Assembly: GCA_964415085.1 (NCBI GenBank)
Contig: CAYPYI010000004.1
Location: forward strand, 1-56,849
Source: CAYPYI01 sp964415085
Lineage (GTDB): Bacteria; Bacillota; Clostridia; Tissierellales; Tissierellaceae
Direction of reading: 5' to 3'
DNA length: 56,849 nt
Each line of letters begins with the position of its first letter. The stretch's first letter is position 1. This document shows, one piece after another, positions 8,986 through 17,814 of this stretch. The position numbers and the translations under genes are program-made. Under the pieces are notes generated by a model. That model searched no databases. It was not told the DNA's origin and worked only from the letters and a program-made list of their open reading frames with translations.

Positions 8986-10983
8986 ATGAGTAAAATAAAG
9001 TTATTAGATGAATTAACAATACAAAAAATAGCAGCAGGAGAAGTTATAGAAAATCCTGCTTCTATAGTAAAAGAATTAGTAGAAAACTCTATAGATGCTG
9101 AAAGTAAGAATATTGTAGTTGAAATTACAAAAGGTGGTAAAGAGTCCATTCGTGTTACAGATGACGGAATAGGAATGAATAAAGAAGACTTATACCTTGC
9201 GTTTAAAAGACATTCAACTTCTAAGTTAAGAGATATAAATGACATCTATAATATAATGAGTTTAGGCTTTAGAGGTGAAGCCTTAGCAAGTGTATCAAGT
9301 GTAGCTAATGTAGAAGTATTAACCAAAACAGAAAATAAGGATGCAGGGCTTAGAGCTATAGTTGAAGATGGAGAAATTGTAAATATAGAATCAGTAGGTA
9401 CGCCGGTAGGTACAACTATGCTAATTAAAAATTTATTTTATAATCTTCCTGTTAGAAAAAAATTCTTAAAGGCAGATGTTGCAGAAGCTAATAATATAGA
9501 TACTACTGTTACAAGACTTGCTCTTGGAAATCCAAATGTAGGTTTTAGACTAATTAGAGATTCAAAGGTAACAGTTAATACAAGTCCTAGTAATGATTTA
9601 AAAGATACTATATATATGGTTTTAGGTAAAGATATGGCTACCAACTTAATTAGGGTAGATTATAAAGATGAATATATTTCTTTGAATGGATATATTACAA
9701 ATAATAAATACTCTAGAGGCAACAGATCCTATCAATATCTATATATAAATGGAAGATATATACAAAACTCTAAAATCTCAAACTCTATTGAAAATAAATA
9801 TAAGTCTTTAATACCAATTAATAGATTTCCAGGTTTTGTTTTGAATTTAAATATTGATCCAGGAGAAATAGATGTAAATATTCATCCTACTAAACAAGAG
9901 GTTAAATTCACACAAAGAGATAGGGTAATAGCAACGGTAGGTGATGTAATAAAGGAAGTTATTTTAGAAAGCCTTACTATTCCAAAGGTTGGTAGAACTA
10001 CTAAAGATAATAATACTGAGATTACAGAGCTAAAAGTTATTGAAAAATTAGACTCTTTAGATGAAGATTCTTCTTATGAAAATAATAATAAAGATATGAA
10101 ATTTAAAACAGATGGATATAGTTTTAATAAGTTTAATAATACTGAAAAGTTAGATAGAAGTCCGTATAATCCTAATTACTTTAAAGAAGATGATAATAAT
10201 TCATTAGATAAGAGTGATTTTAGTTTAAAAATAGATGAAATAAATATAGATTCTTTCTTTGATGAATTAGGTCTTGAAAAAACAGTAGATAATAGTTTTT
10301 CTTCGGAAAATGACTATGATTCTTCAATTGAAAATTCGCTTGAAGAAGACTTAGATATAAATAGTAATGAACTCGTAGAAGAACAAAAAATAGAGGATGC
10401 TTTATTAGAACTTCAAATTGTAGGGATGATTTTTAATACCTATATAATTGCTGAAAGTAACAAAACAGATAGTATATTTATAATAGATCAGCATGCTGCT
10501 CATGAAAGGGTAATGTATGAGAGGTTTAAAGAAGAATATAATAAAGAGTCAATTGTAACACAGCAAATATTAACTCCAGAAATTATAGAACTTACTACAA
10601 GTGAAATGGATGTATTTTTAGAAAATAAAAAGCTTTTTAATGATTTAGGCTTTATTATAGAAGAATTTGGAGAAAACTCAATTGCAATTAGGGGATATCC
10701 TTTATTATTTGGTAAACCTGAAGGCAAGGATATGTTTATTCAAATATTTGATAATCTAGACTTTTCAATTGATACAAGTTATGAACTTAAAATTGAAAAA
10801 ATTATGAAAATATCATGTGTTAATGCTATAAAGGGTGGAGATAAATTAGATAAGTTAGAAGTTGAGGCACTCTTTAATGATCTTATCAAATGTGAGGTTC
10901 CTTATACTTGTCCTCACGGTAGGCCTACTATGATTGAAATGACTAAAAAGGAGCTAGAAAAAGAATTTTTCAGAATAATGTAA
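8986..10983 (+). CDS. mutL: DNA mismatch repair protein MutL (endonuclease type)
   Basis: A 665-residue MutL. The N-terminal GHKL ATPase shows ENPASIVKELVENSIDA, DDGIGM and GFRGEAL. A poorly conserved acidic Asn/Asp-rich linker spans about residues 340-465. The C-terminal domain keeps the endonuclease metal motif DQHAAHERVMYE at about residue 501 plus SCVNAIKGG and CPHGRPT, so it should nick DNA, as expected in bacteria lacking MutH. It is coupled to mutS upstream and followed after a few bases by miaA, giving a mutS-mutL-miaA-PLP enzyme operon. Confidence 0.98.
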   Translation: MSKIKLLDELTIQKIAAGEVIENPASIVKELVENSIDAESKNIVVEITKGGKESIRVTDDGIGMNKEDLYLAFKRHSTSKLRDINDIYNIMSLGFRGEALASVSSVANVEVLTKTENKDAGLRAIVEDGEIVNIESVGTPVGTTMLIKNLFYNLPVRKKFLKADVAEANNIDTTVTRLALGNPNVGFRLIRDSKVTVNTSPSNDLKDTIYMVLGKDMATNLIRVDYKDEYISLNGYITNNKYSRGNRSYQYLYINGRYIQNSKISNSIENKYKSLIPINRFPGFVLNLNIDPGEIDVNIHPTKQEVKFTQRDRVIATVGDVIKEVILESLTIPKVGRTTKDNNTEITELKVIEKLDSLDEDSSYENNNKDMKFKTDGYSFNKFNNTEKLDRSPYNPNYFKEDDNNSLDKSDFSLKIDEINIDSFFDELGLEKTVDNSFSSENDYDSSIENSLEEDLDINSNELVEEQKIEDALLELQIVGMIFNTYIIAESNKTDSIFIIDQHAAHERVMYERFKEEYNKESIVTQQILTPEIIELTTSEMDVFLENKKLFNDLGFIIEEFGENSIAIRGYPLLFGKPEGKDMFIQIFDNLDFSIDTSYELKIEKIMKISCVNAIKGGDKLDKLEVEALFNDLIKCEVPYTCPHGRPTMIEMTKKELEKEFFRIM

Positions 10984-11000
10984 GAAAAAGGATGAAGAAA

Positions 11001-11966
11001 ATGAAAGATAAGCTAGTAATATTAACAGGACCAACAGCAATTGGTAAAACGAAGTTGTCTGTAGATTTAGCAAGAAATTTAAATGCAGAGATAATTTCAT
11101 GTGATTCTATGCAGATTTATAAACATATGGACATTGGTACTGCTAAGGTTACAGAAGAAGAAATGGATGGAGTGGTTCATCACTTGGTTGATTTTGTTGA
11201 AGTTGACCAGGAGTATACTGTTTCAGATTTTCAAAAAGATGCAGACAGACTAATAAAAGATATAAATAATAGGGGGAAAATTGCAATTGTAACTGGAGGT
11301 ACTGGTTTATATATAAACTCTTTAGTTTATAAGTTAAATTTTGCTCAGATTCCTCCTAATGATGAGATTAGACAAAAGTATGAAGATTTACTTTTATCTG
11401 ATTTAGAAGAAGGTAAAAAGATAATCTATGATAAGTTATGCAAAATAGACCCTGATTCGGCTAGTAAAATCCATATTAATGATACTAAAAGAGTTATAAG
11501 AGCTTTGGAAGTATATGATATAACTGGAAAAACTATGAGTGAATATGGTAAAAATTTCAGAAGTGAAAATGATGATTATAATCTAGCCATGGTTGTTCTT
11601 AATATGAATAGAGAGAAACTTTATGAAAGAATAAATTTAAGAGTAGATTTAATGATGGAAAATGGATTAGTTGAAGAAGTTAAGTCTATTTTAGAAAAAG
11701 GTTATAGTAGAGATTTAATTTCTTTACAGGGAATTGGATATAAGGAAATTATAGAGTATTTAAATAAAGAGATTAGTTTAGAAGAAGCTGTTGAACAGAT
11801 AAAACAAGGAAGTAGAAACTATGCTAAAAGACAGTTAACTTGGTTTAGAAGAGATGAAAGATTTAAGTGGTTTAATAAAGATAAATTTGAAAATGAAGAT
11901 GAAATATTACTAAGTGTTACAGATTATATTATAAATAAATTAGAAGGTGAAATTAATGGTAAATAG
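11001..11966 (+). CDS. miaA: tRNA dimethylallyltransferase MiaA
   Basis: This enzyme transfers a dimethylallyl group from DMAPP to A37 of tRNAs reading UNN codons, providing the substrate for MiaB. The P-loop LTGPTAIGKT lies at residues 6-15, followed by the conserved CDSMQIYKHMDIGTAK segment and the GGTGLYI motif. Length (321 residues) is typical. An ATG at 10992 is in frame, but AAAGGA (10987-10992) overlaps it and sits eight bases before the ATG at 11001, so I prefer the latter. The 3' end overlaps the next gene by about 11 bp. The hfq gene, which often follows miaA in Firmicutes, is absent here. Confidence 0.96.
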   Translation: MKDKLVILTGPTAIGKTKLSVDLARNLNAEIISCDSMQIYKHMDIGTAKVTEEEMDGVVHHLVDFVEVDQEYTVSDFQKDADRLIKDINNRGKIAIVTGGTGLYINSLVYKLNFAQIPPNDEIRQKYEDLLLSDLEEGKKIIYDKLCKIDPDSASKIHINDTKRVIRALEVYDITGKTMSEYGKNFRSENDDYNLAMVVLNMNREKLYERINLRVDLMMENGLVEEVKSILEKGYSRDLISLQGIGYKEIIEYLNKEISLEEAVEQIKQGSRNYAKRQLTWFRRDERFKWFNKDKFENEDEILLSVTDYIINKLEGEINGK

Positions 11967-13245
11967 TATAGAAAAATTTTTAAAAGAAAAATATGGTATA
12001 AATGAAAAAGTAGTTGCAGCAGTAAATAAAGCAGAAGAAGAAATAAAGGAATATACAGAAAAGTTGGATGAAATAAGGGAATATAATCAATATAAGGTTA
12101 TATCAGCTATGCAAACTTCTTACCTAGGATCATCAGATTTTCACTGGTCTACTGGATATGGTTATGGAGATCTAGGTAGGGAGAAAGTGGAGGAAATATA
12201 TGCTAAAGTTTTTGGAACTGAAGATGCCCTAGTAAGACCTACTATATCTTCTGGTACTCATGCACTATATTTAACATTATCAGGTATACTAAGACCCAAT
12301 GATGAATTAGTATATGCTACAGGAGCTCCATACGATACTTTAAGACAGGTTATTGGTACCGAAGGGGATGAGGAAGGAACATTATTTGATTTCGGTATTA
12401 GATATAATGAAGTCCCTCTTAAGGATAATAAAATTGATCTTGAAAATATAAAAAATATAGTAAAAGAAGATACTAAGCTTGTTGCTTTACAAAGATCAAC
12501 AGGATATAGTGATAGAAGAGCTTTTACAGTTAATGAGTTAAAAGAAGCTATCGATGTTATAAAATCAATTAATAAAGATATTATAATTATGGTTGATAAC
12601 TGTTATGGAGAATTTTTAGATATAGTTGAACCTACTAATGTAGGTGCAGATATTATGGCTGGTTCTTTAATAAAAAATCCTGGTGGTGGATTAGCTTTAG
12701 CTGGTGGATATATAGTTGGTAGAGAAGATTTAGTATCAATGATTGCTAATAGATTAACTGCTCCTGGACTTGGTAAAGACACTGGACTTACTTTTGGAAC
12801 TACTAGAACTACTTTGCAAGGATTTTTCCTAGCTCCTCATGTTACTATGGAAGCTGTTAAAGGTGCTATGCTTGTTGGTAGAGTATATGAAAGTCTTGGA
12901 TTTGAAATAGTTCCTAAGTTAGATGACCCTAGAAGTGATATTATTCAGGCAATTAAATTTAATGATCCAGAAAAACTAGGTTTATTCTGTGAAGGAATTC
13001 AATCTGCAGCAACAGTTGATTCATTCTTTACACCAGAGTACGCAGAAATGGCTGGTTATGAGGATAAAGTTATAATGGCTGCAGGAGGATTTATTGAAGG
13101 ATCTTCAATAGAGCTTAGTGCGGATGGACCTATGAGAGAGCCTTATTATGGATACTATCAAGGTGGATTAACATATGATCACTGTAAACTAGGTGTTATG
13201 ATCTCACTTAATAACTTATTGAAAGAAGACCTAATAAAGTTATAA
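11956..13245 (+). CDS. Methionine gamma-lyase-like PLP enzyme (aluminium resistance family)
   Basis: A 429-residue fold-type I PLP enzyme of the YnbB/aluminium-resistance family, related to cystathionine gamma-synthase and methionine gamma-lyase. The family hallmarks are VRPTISSGTHAL near residue 95, MVDNCYGEF near 215 and SLIKNPGGGLA near 237, which should contain the PLP lysine. Biochemical function is not firmly established for this family. AGAAGG (11942-11947) selects the ATG at 11956 rather than the GTG at 11947. It overlaps the end of miaA and closes the mutS operon. The same neighbourhood (miaA, then this family) is seen in Bacillus. Confidence 0.85.
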   Translation: MVNSIEKFLKEKYGINEKVVAAVNKAEEEIKEYTEKLDEIREYNQYKVISAMQTSYLGSSDFHWSTGYGYGDLGREKVEEIYAKVFGTEDALVRPTISSGTHALYLTLSGILRPNDELVYATGAPYDTLRQVIGTEGDEEGTLFDFGIRYNEVPLKDNKIDLENIKNIVKEDTKLVALQRSTGYSDRRAFTVNELKEAIDVIKSINKDIIIMVDNCYGEFLDIVEPTNVGADIMAGSLIKNPGGGLALAGGYIVGREDLVSMIANRLTAPGLGKDTGLTFGTTRTTLQGFFLAPHVTMEAVKGAMLVGRVYESLGFEIVPKLDDPRSDIIQAIKFNDPEKLGLFCEGIQSAATVDSFFTPEYAEMAGYEDKVIMAAGGFIEGSSIELSADGPMREPYYGYYQGGLTYDHCKLGVMISLNNLLKEDLIKL

Positions 13246-13264
13246 GTATAATCTCAAAATTCGA

Positions 13265-13293
13265 TTGTATTGTTTTAAAATTATCAATATAAT
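13265..13293 (+). promoter_or_regulatory. Promoter of the Na/phosphate symporter gene
   Basis: TTGTAT (13265-13270), 17-bp spacer, TATAAT (13288-13293). The transcript would start near 13300, about 40 bp before the start codon. Confidence 0.6.
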
Positions 13294-13339
13294 GGTTATA
13301 GGGGTATTATCATAAAATAAGGTTATAGCGAGGGATTCA

Positions 13340-14956
13340 ATGGAAGAATTTTTATTTGGGGTAATTGGAGGTACTGCCCTTCTTATGTATGGAGTAGATA
13401 AGATGGGGAAAGGTTTAGAAAAAGCTTCAGGAAACACTATGAAGCGTGTACTAAAAGTATTAACGGGAAATGTTATAAGTGCATTTCTTGTAGGTATACT
13501 TATTACAGCTATTATACAAAGTAGTACTGCTGTAACTGTTTTAACTGTTGGATTTGTTAACTCAGGTCTTATGCAACTTCCACAAGCAGTAGGAATTATT
13601 TATGGTGCTAATATTGGTACCACAGTACTAGCACAACTTATGGCTTTTAGTTTTAAATTTAATTTAACAGATATAGCACTTCCTATTTTAGGAGTAGGTT
13701 TTTTCATAGCAAGAATAGCTAAAAATAAAAACTTGAAAAATATAGGAGATGCTATAATGGGTTTTGGTATGATGTTCTTGGGACTTAAAATATTAAATAG
13801 CGGAGTTCCTTATATGCAAGAAAGTGAAAAAATGAGTTACTTTTTTGCTACATATGCATCTAATCCAATAATAGGAATATTACTTGGGGCATTTGCCACT
13901 GCTATGGTACATAGTAGTGCTGCAACTGTAGGATTAATAATGGTTCTAAGTCAAGCAGGGCTACTTGATTTACAATCAGCAATTTATTTAATGCTTGGTA
14001 ATAATTTAGGTACTTGTATTACGGCTCAACTTGCAAGTATGAGTGGTAATATTAATGCAAGAAGAACTGCTTGGGCTCATACGTTATATAATGCTTTTGG
14101 GGTCGTTTTAGCTTTAGTTTTCCTGCCAATTTTTATGAAAATTGTAATTTGGTTTTCGCAAAAAATGCATGCTAATCCTGATATATCAGTATATATAGCG
14201 AATTCACATACTTTATTTAACAGTATTAATGCTTTAATATTTTTACCACTTACTAAATACTACGTAAAACTATTAGAGAAATTAATAAGTCCAAAAGGAG
14301 TAACCAAACAAGATCATCATTTAGATGAGTTATTACTAGAAACACCTGTTATTGCTATTACAATGGCTAAAAAAGAAATAGCAAGAGGTACAACTATAGT
14401 TAAAGAAATGCTAAAATTAACAACTGATATGATTTATGAACAAAATTTAAATAATATGGGACTAATTTTGGATAAAGAAGCTGAAGTAAATACAATACAA
14501 AAAGAAGTAACTAGATACTTACTTTTAGTATCAGACAAACAATTAAATGATAAGGAATCAAAGATGATACCCGAATTAATAAGCTCAGTAAATCATATAG
14601 AAAGAGCAGGAGATAGAGTTTGTACTATAGTAGATATCGTAGAAAAACTTGTTAATGGGGATTTAGAATTATCGAAATTTGCTATTGAAGAGATTTGGAA
14701 TATTGAAAATGTTATATTTGATATGTTTGATATTTGTGAAAATGCATTACTTGATAATTTTGACAATGTTTTAGAAATTGGAGAACTAGAGGAAAAAGTA
14801 GATACTTTAAGTGAAGCTTATCAGAATACATATACGGAAAGAATTAATGATAAAATTTGTGTAGTTGATTCAGCAGTTTTATTTATTGATATACTAGGAC
14901 ACATGGAAAGAATTGCAGATCATATATATAAGACAACAAAATATGCCTTAAAATAA
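13340..14956 (+). CDS. Na/phosphate cotransporter with C-terminal PhoU domain
   Basis: A 538-residue NptA/YjbB-type sodium-phosphate symporter. The N-terminal half has two inverted repeats with the family QSSTA-type motif (IIQSSTAVTVLTVG near residue 60; MVHSSAATVGLIM near 190) among about eight membrane segments. From about residue 340 to the end it is a cytoplasmic PhoU-like helical domain (HIERAGDRVCTIVDI, HMERIADHIY). The ATG follows GAGGG. It has its own promoter and shares a bidirectional terminator with lexA. In related bacteria such proteins move phosphate; direction of transport cannot be told from sequence. Confidence 0.9.
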   Translation: MEEFLFGVIGGTALLMYGVDKMGKGLEKASGNTMKRVLKVLTGNVISAFLVGILITAIIQSSTAVTVLTVGFVNSGLMQLPQAVGIIYGANIGTTVLAQLMAFSFKFNLTDIALPILGVGFFIARIAKNKNLKNIGDAIMGFGMMFLGLKILNSGVPYMQESEKMSYFFATYASNPIIGILLGAFATAMVHSSAATVGLIMVLSQAGLLDLQSAIYLMLGNNLGTCITAQLASMSGNINARRTAWAHTLYNAFGVVLALVFLPIFMKIVIWFSQKMHANPDISVYIANSHTLFNSINALIFLPLTKYYVKLLEKLISPKGVTKQDHHLDELLLETPVIAITMAKKEIARGTTIVKEMLKLTTDMIYEQNLNNMGLILDKEAEVNTIQKEVTRYLLLVSDKQLNDKESKMIPELISSVNHIERAGDRVCTIVDIVEKLVNGDLELSKFAIEEIWNIENVIFDMFDICENALLDNFDNVLEIGELEEKVDTLSEAYQNTYTERINDKICVVDSAVLFIDILGHMERIADHIYKTTKYALK

Positions 14957-14997
14957 CAAAAAGACTTATTAGTTACAAACTAATAAGTCTTTTTTTA
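14957..14997. terminator. Bidirectional terminator between the symporter gene and lexA
   Basis: AAAAGACTTATTAGTT and ACTAATAAGTCTTTT form a long hairpin around a short loop, with A-tract on the left and T-tract on the right. It serves the plus-strand symporter gene and overlaps the last codon of lexA on the minus strand. Confidence 0.8.
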
Positions 14998-15612
14998 AAA
15001 ACGTCTATATAATCCTTTTACAACACCTAAAATTTTAACATCTCTTGTATATATTGGCTCCATAAATTCGTTTTCAGGTTGTAATCTTACATAATTTTTT
15101 TCTTTATAAAAGGTTTTAACAGTGGCCTCATTATCTAAAAGGGCAACTACTATTTCTCCATTTATTGCGCTTGATCTTTTCTCAACTAATACTAAGTCGC
15201 CACTTAAAATACCTTTATCAATCATACTTTCACCATGAACTTTTAGCATAAATACTTCTTTGTTACCTATAATTTCTGCAGGAACGGGATATGTATCCTC
15301 TACATGTTCTGTAGCTAACATTGGTATACCTGCTGCTACATCACCTAATATAGGAACATCTATAGTTTCTTTTTTACCGAAAGATAACTCTTCATCTTGA
15401 TCTAGGACCTCTATAGCTCTTGGTTTTGTAGGATCACGCCTTATATAACCTTTTTCTTCAATAGTATTTAAATGCCCATGAACAGTAGAAGTTGATTTCA
15501 AATTAACTCCTGTACAAATTTCTCTTACTGATGGTGGATATCCAACTTCTTTTATTCTGCTTTTTATATATGTTAAAATTTCTAATTGTTTTTTACTCAA
15601 TTCATTCGCCAT
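14995..15612 (-). CDS. lexA: SOS repressor LexA
   Basis: A 205-residue LexA. It represses SOS genes until RecA filaments trigger its self-cleavage. The N-terminal winged helix-turn-helix covers residues 1-65. The cleavage site is Ala94-Gly95 (DVAAGIPM), with catalytic Ser129 (HGESMIDKG) and Lys166 (EATVKTFY), all intact. The ATG follows AAAGGGGTG. The gene is divergent from yneA, and three LexA boxes lie in the shared intergenic region, so it is self-regulated. Confidence 0.98.
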   Translation of the reverse strand: MANELSKKQLEILTYIKSRIKEVGYPPSVREICTGVNLKSTSTVHGHLNTIEEKGYIRRDPTKPRAIEVLDQDEELSFGKKETIDVPILGDVAAGIPMLATEHVEDTYPVPAEIIGNKEVFMLKVHGESMIDKGILSGDLVLVEKRSSAINGEIVVALLDNEATVKTFYKEKNYVRLQPENEFMEPIYTRDVKILGVVKGLYRRF

Positions 15613-15642
15613 AAAAACACCCCTTTAGGTTTATTAACATAA

Positions 15643-15671
15643 ATTATAACATATACAGAAATTTTAAGCAA
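15643..15671 (-). promoter_or_regulatory. lexA promoter
   Basis: On the minus strand TTGCTT (15671-15666), a 17-bp spacer, and an extended TGTTATAAT with TATAAT at 15648-15643. The -35 overlaps LexA box 1 (15669-15682). Confidence 0.75.
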
Positions 15672-15682
15672 ACAGCTGTTCG
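15669..15682. promoter_or_regulatory. LexA box 1 (lexA side)
   Basis: CAAACAGCTGTTCG, which on the minus strand reads CGAAC-AGCT-GTTTG and matches the Firmicutes CGAAC-N4-GTTCG consensus with one change. It overlaps the lexA -35. Confidence 0.85.
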
Positions 15683-15689
15683 TTTTCAC

Positions 15690-15718
15690 TTGACACCAAA
15701 CGCTTGTTCGTGTAGAAT
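15690..15718 (+). promoter_or_regulatory. yneA promoter
   Basis: Perfect TTGACA (15690-15695), 17-bp spacer, extended -10 TGTAGAAT (TAGAAT 15713-15718). LexA box 2 lies wholly within the spacer, so bound LexA would block polymerase. Confidence 0.85.
15697..15710. promoter_or_regulatory. LexA box 2 (inside the yneA promoter spacer)
   Basis: CAAACGCTTGTTCG, i.e. CGAAC-AAGC-GTTTG on the minus strand. One mismatch from the ideal palindrome. Confidence 0.85.
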
Positions 15719-15731
15719 AATAATTAAGAAT

Positions 15732-15745
15732 AGAACACACGTTCT
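15732..15745. promoter_or_regulatory. LexA box 3 (yneA leader)
   Basis: AGAACACACGTTCT, a symmetric GAAC-N4-GTTC site just downstream of the expected yneA transcription start. Confidence 0.8.
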
Positions 15746-15765
15746 AAATATTAAAAGAGGTGTAT

Positions 15766-16071
15766 ATGATGAGAAAGTATAAAGTAGTAAATAAGAGAAG
15801 ATTTTATTCATTTATTATTTTTGTGATAGCATTAATAACATTAGCAGCGATTTACTTAGTTGATATAGCAACTTCATATGCGGATACATATGATCCAGAT
15901 GGTTATTATGAATTCGTTGTAAAAGAAGGAGATACTTTATGGGATATAGCAAAAGATACAAAACCAAATGGTACTGACACCAGATATGTAATTGAACAAA
16001 TTAAACGATTTAATAATCTGAAAACAAGTACAATAAGAGTTAATACAGTTATAAAGGTTCCTAAAAATTAA
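15766..16071 (+). CDS. yneA: YneA-like SOS cell division suppressor (TM + LysM)
   Basis: A 101-residue protein with a basic N-terminus, one membrane segment at about residues 14-33 and a LysM domain at about residues 46-100 (YEFVVKEGDTLWDIA, then NTVIKVP). This is the architecture of YneA, which is induced by DNA damage and delays septation in Bacillus; LysM binds peptidoglycan outside the cell. The divergent position next to lexA and LexA boxes over its promoter support the call strongly. ATGs at 15766 and 15769 are both possible behind AGAGG (15756-15760); a GTG at 15760 overlaps the ribosome binding site and is unlikely. Confidence 0.9.
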   Translation: MMRKYKVVNKRRFYSFIIFVIALITLAAIYLVDIATSYADTYDPDGYYEFVVKEGDTLWDIAKDTKPNGTDTRYVIEQIKRFNNLKTSTIRVNTVIKVPKN

Positions 16072-16073
16072 AT

Positions 16074-16108
16074 GGTTTATACAACTAAGGTTGTATAAAC
16101 CTTTTTTA
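16074..16108 (+). terminator. yneA terminator
   Basis: GGTTTATACAAC (16074-16085), loop TAAG, GTTGTATAAACC (16090-16101), then TTTTTTATT: a 12-bp perfect stem three bases after the yneA stop. Confidence 0.85.
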
Positions 16109-16142
16109 TTTAGATAAATTTTATATATAAATAGAAATAATA

Positions 16143-16179
16143 AAATAGGTTTACATAATCAAATTATGTAAACCTATTT
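16143..16179 (-). terminator. Palindrome downstream of the recombinase gene (terminator; dif-like arms)
   Basis: A perfect 17-bp stem (16143-16159 with 16163-16179) around the loop CAA. On the minus strand it is followed by TTATTATTT, so it can terminate the recombinase transcript. Its inner arms GTTTACATAA / TTATGTAAAC are shared exactly with the palindrome at 17815-17849 and equal ten bases of the XerD half-site of Firmicutes dif as I recall it. Confidence 0.6.
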
Positions 16180-16198
16180 ATAAATTTTATTAAATTAT

Positions 16199-17167
16199 TT
16201 ATTTTCCTTTGAAATTTCCTAAAGGATTACTCTTAACTGCGTCACGAAGTCTCTCGTTATCAATATGAGTATAAATCTGGGTGGTAGATACAGATTCATG
16301 CCCTAGAATCTCTTGTAAGGCACGAATATCTACATTACCATACTTATACATCAAAGTAGCAGCTGTGTGCCTTAAAGTATGCGTAGAATAGATATCTGTA
16401 TCTAAATCAGCTTTTTCTAAGTATTTTTCTACCATATGCTGAATAGCACGATTGCTCATTCGGTTTTTTTGCTTACTAATAAATAGAGCGTCTGGATCAT
16501 TGACTTTTGTTGGTCTAACTTTAATATAATCTTCAATTGCCTCCATGCATGAATCATTAATAAAAATTGTTCTTTCCTTATTACCTTTACCAATAACAGT
16601 CATAGTGTTATCTGGTTTTATCTTATTAATGTCAATACTCGCAAGTTCAGAAAGTCTTAAACCACAGTTTAAAAATAAAAGTATAATAGCATAATCTCTC
16701 CTTCTGAATTCTTCATTTGGATTTTCTAATATAGTATGAAGAAGTAGTTCAGCTTGGTCAAGAGTAAGGTAAGCTGGATGCCTAGATTCCATTTTAGGGA
16801 ACTCTAAAGCTTTAGTTGGGTCTTTATCTATAACTTCAATAGTAAGGTTTAAATACTGAAAAAAAGACTTCAAGGAAGCAACTTTCCTAGATTTTGCAGA
16901 AGTACCATTATTTCGGGTTTTATCTACAAATGATATATATGCGTGTAAATCTTGAATAGTAACTTTTTTTATTAAATCAACATCAACATCAGATATATCA
17001 ATTTCATCAAAATCAGAATTACGATCCACAAGTCGGTAACGTAATTTTATAAATCTAAAGAATACTCTAAGGTCAAATAAATATTCTTTAACTGTATTAG
17101 GAGAAGTTCCTTTTATAGTTTCCATATAGTCTAAATAATCTTCTAAAATTAATGGAAGTTCTTGCAT
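16199..17167 (-). CDS. Tyrosine recombinase, XerC/XerD type
   Basis: A 322-residue tyrosine recombinase. Residues 1-110 form the SAM-like core-binding domain and 120-322 the catalytic domain. All catalytic residues are present: Arg171 (GLRLSELA), Lys194 (GKGNKER), His263 and Arg266 (HTLRH), His290 (LGHES) and Tyr299 (TQIYTH). Length and lack of extra domains fit Xer enzymes that resolve chromosome dimers, rather than a phage integrase, but XerC, XerD or a single XerA-like enzyme cannot be told apart here. GAGG favours the ATG at 17167 over 17179. It is monocistronic, with a long palindrome-rich upstream region and no att-like duplication around it. Confidence 0.88.
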   Translation of the reverse strand: MQELPLILEDYLDYMETIKGTSPNTVKEYLFDLRVFFRFIKLRYRLVDRNSDFDEIDISDVDVDLIKKVTIQDLHAYISFVDKTRNNGTSAKSRKVASLKSFFQYLNLTIEVIDKDPTKALEFPKMESRHPAYLTLDQAELLLHTILENPNEEFRRRDYAIILLFLNCGLRLSELASIDINKIKPDNTMTVIGKGNKERTIFINDSCMEAIEDYIKVRPTKVNDPDALFISKQKNRMSNRAIQHMVEKYLEKADLDTDIYSTHTLRHTAATLMYKYGNVDIRALQEILGHESVSTTQIYTHIDNERLRDAVKSNPLGNFKGK

Positions 17168-17196
17168 AAAATACCTCATTTCATAAAATAATATTA

Positions 17197-17274
17197 AAAT
17201 GGCTCAAAATAGCCATTTGAAAGGACCATTTTGGTCTATTCTAATGTCACAAAATAGTTATTTTGTGACATTAG
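17197..17274. repeat. Three consecutive inverted repeats upstream of the recombinase gene
   Basis: Hairpin 1: AAATGGCT (17197-17204) with AGCCATTT (17211-17218). Hairpin 2: GACCA (17224-17228) with TGGTC (17232-17236). Hairpin 3: a perfect 16-bp repeat, CTAATGTCACAAAATA (17241-17256) with TATTTTGTGACATTAG (17259-17274). They lie 30-110 bp upstream of the start codon, where a promoter and operator would be. None has a proper T-tract. Confidence 0.75.
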
Positions 17275-17814
17275 CTATCTACTTTTAAGAATATCATATA
17301 ATTATTAATAAATCAACAATTTAGATCATATTAATAAATTTCATAATTTATAATTATTGATTAAGTATAAATATATTTTTTCTAATTTTATATTAAAATT
17401 ATTTTTAATATATTTTAAGATTTTTATATATTGATCTGTAATCCTAGAAAATATATCTTACTATGAAATATAAATATAAAATTGCTGTTATGTTGAATTC
17501 TTATAAAAAAATCTATAAATTCATAAAAATGACCCTTTAAAATCGGTTTTAAGGAGTTTTAAACGATAACTTCATATAATTACATACTAAACTTACTAAA
17601 GTTAATTTAATGCATATTAAATAGGCTTAAAATGAATTTCCAGTATTTTTTTGTTTTTTATTGTAAAATTAATGAGCTATAAGTTAATATCAGTAAAATA
17701 AATCATAATTTACTATAATTTATAGATAATTGTATTCTTATAAAAATATTTAACTACATTTATACTAATAGTATTATTCATGCTGGTAATAAAAATAAGT
17801 TTTCATAAAACAAA

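Noticed and set aside
16199..17167. Integrase of a mobile element
   Set aside because: No cargo genes, no att duplication or tRNA target nearby, and length and motifs fit a housekeeping Xer enzyme better.
17464..17540. 25-codon basic ORF on the plus strand
   Set aside because: No ribosome binding site, composition like the surrounding AT-rich DNA, no partner gene.
17565..17600. ATAACTTCATATA followed by an AT-rich stretch, similar to one arm of loxP
   Set aside because: The second inverted arm is missing; a single 12-13 base similarity in AT-rich DNA is not evidence of a recombination site.
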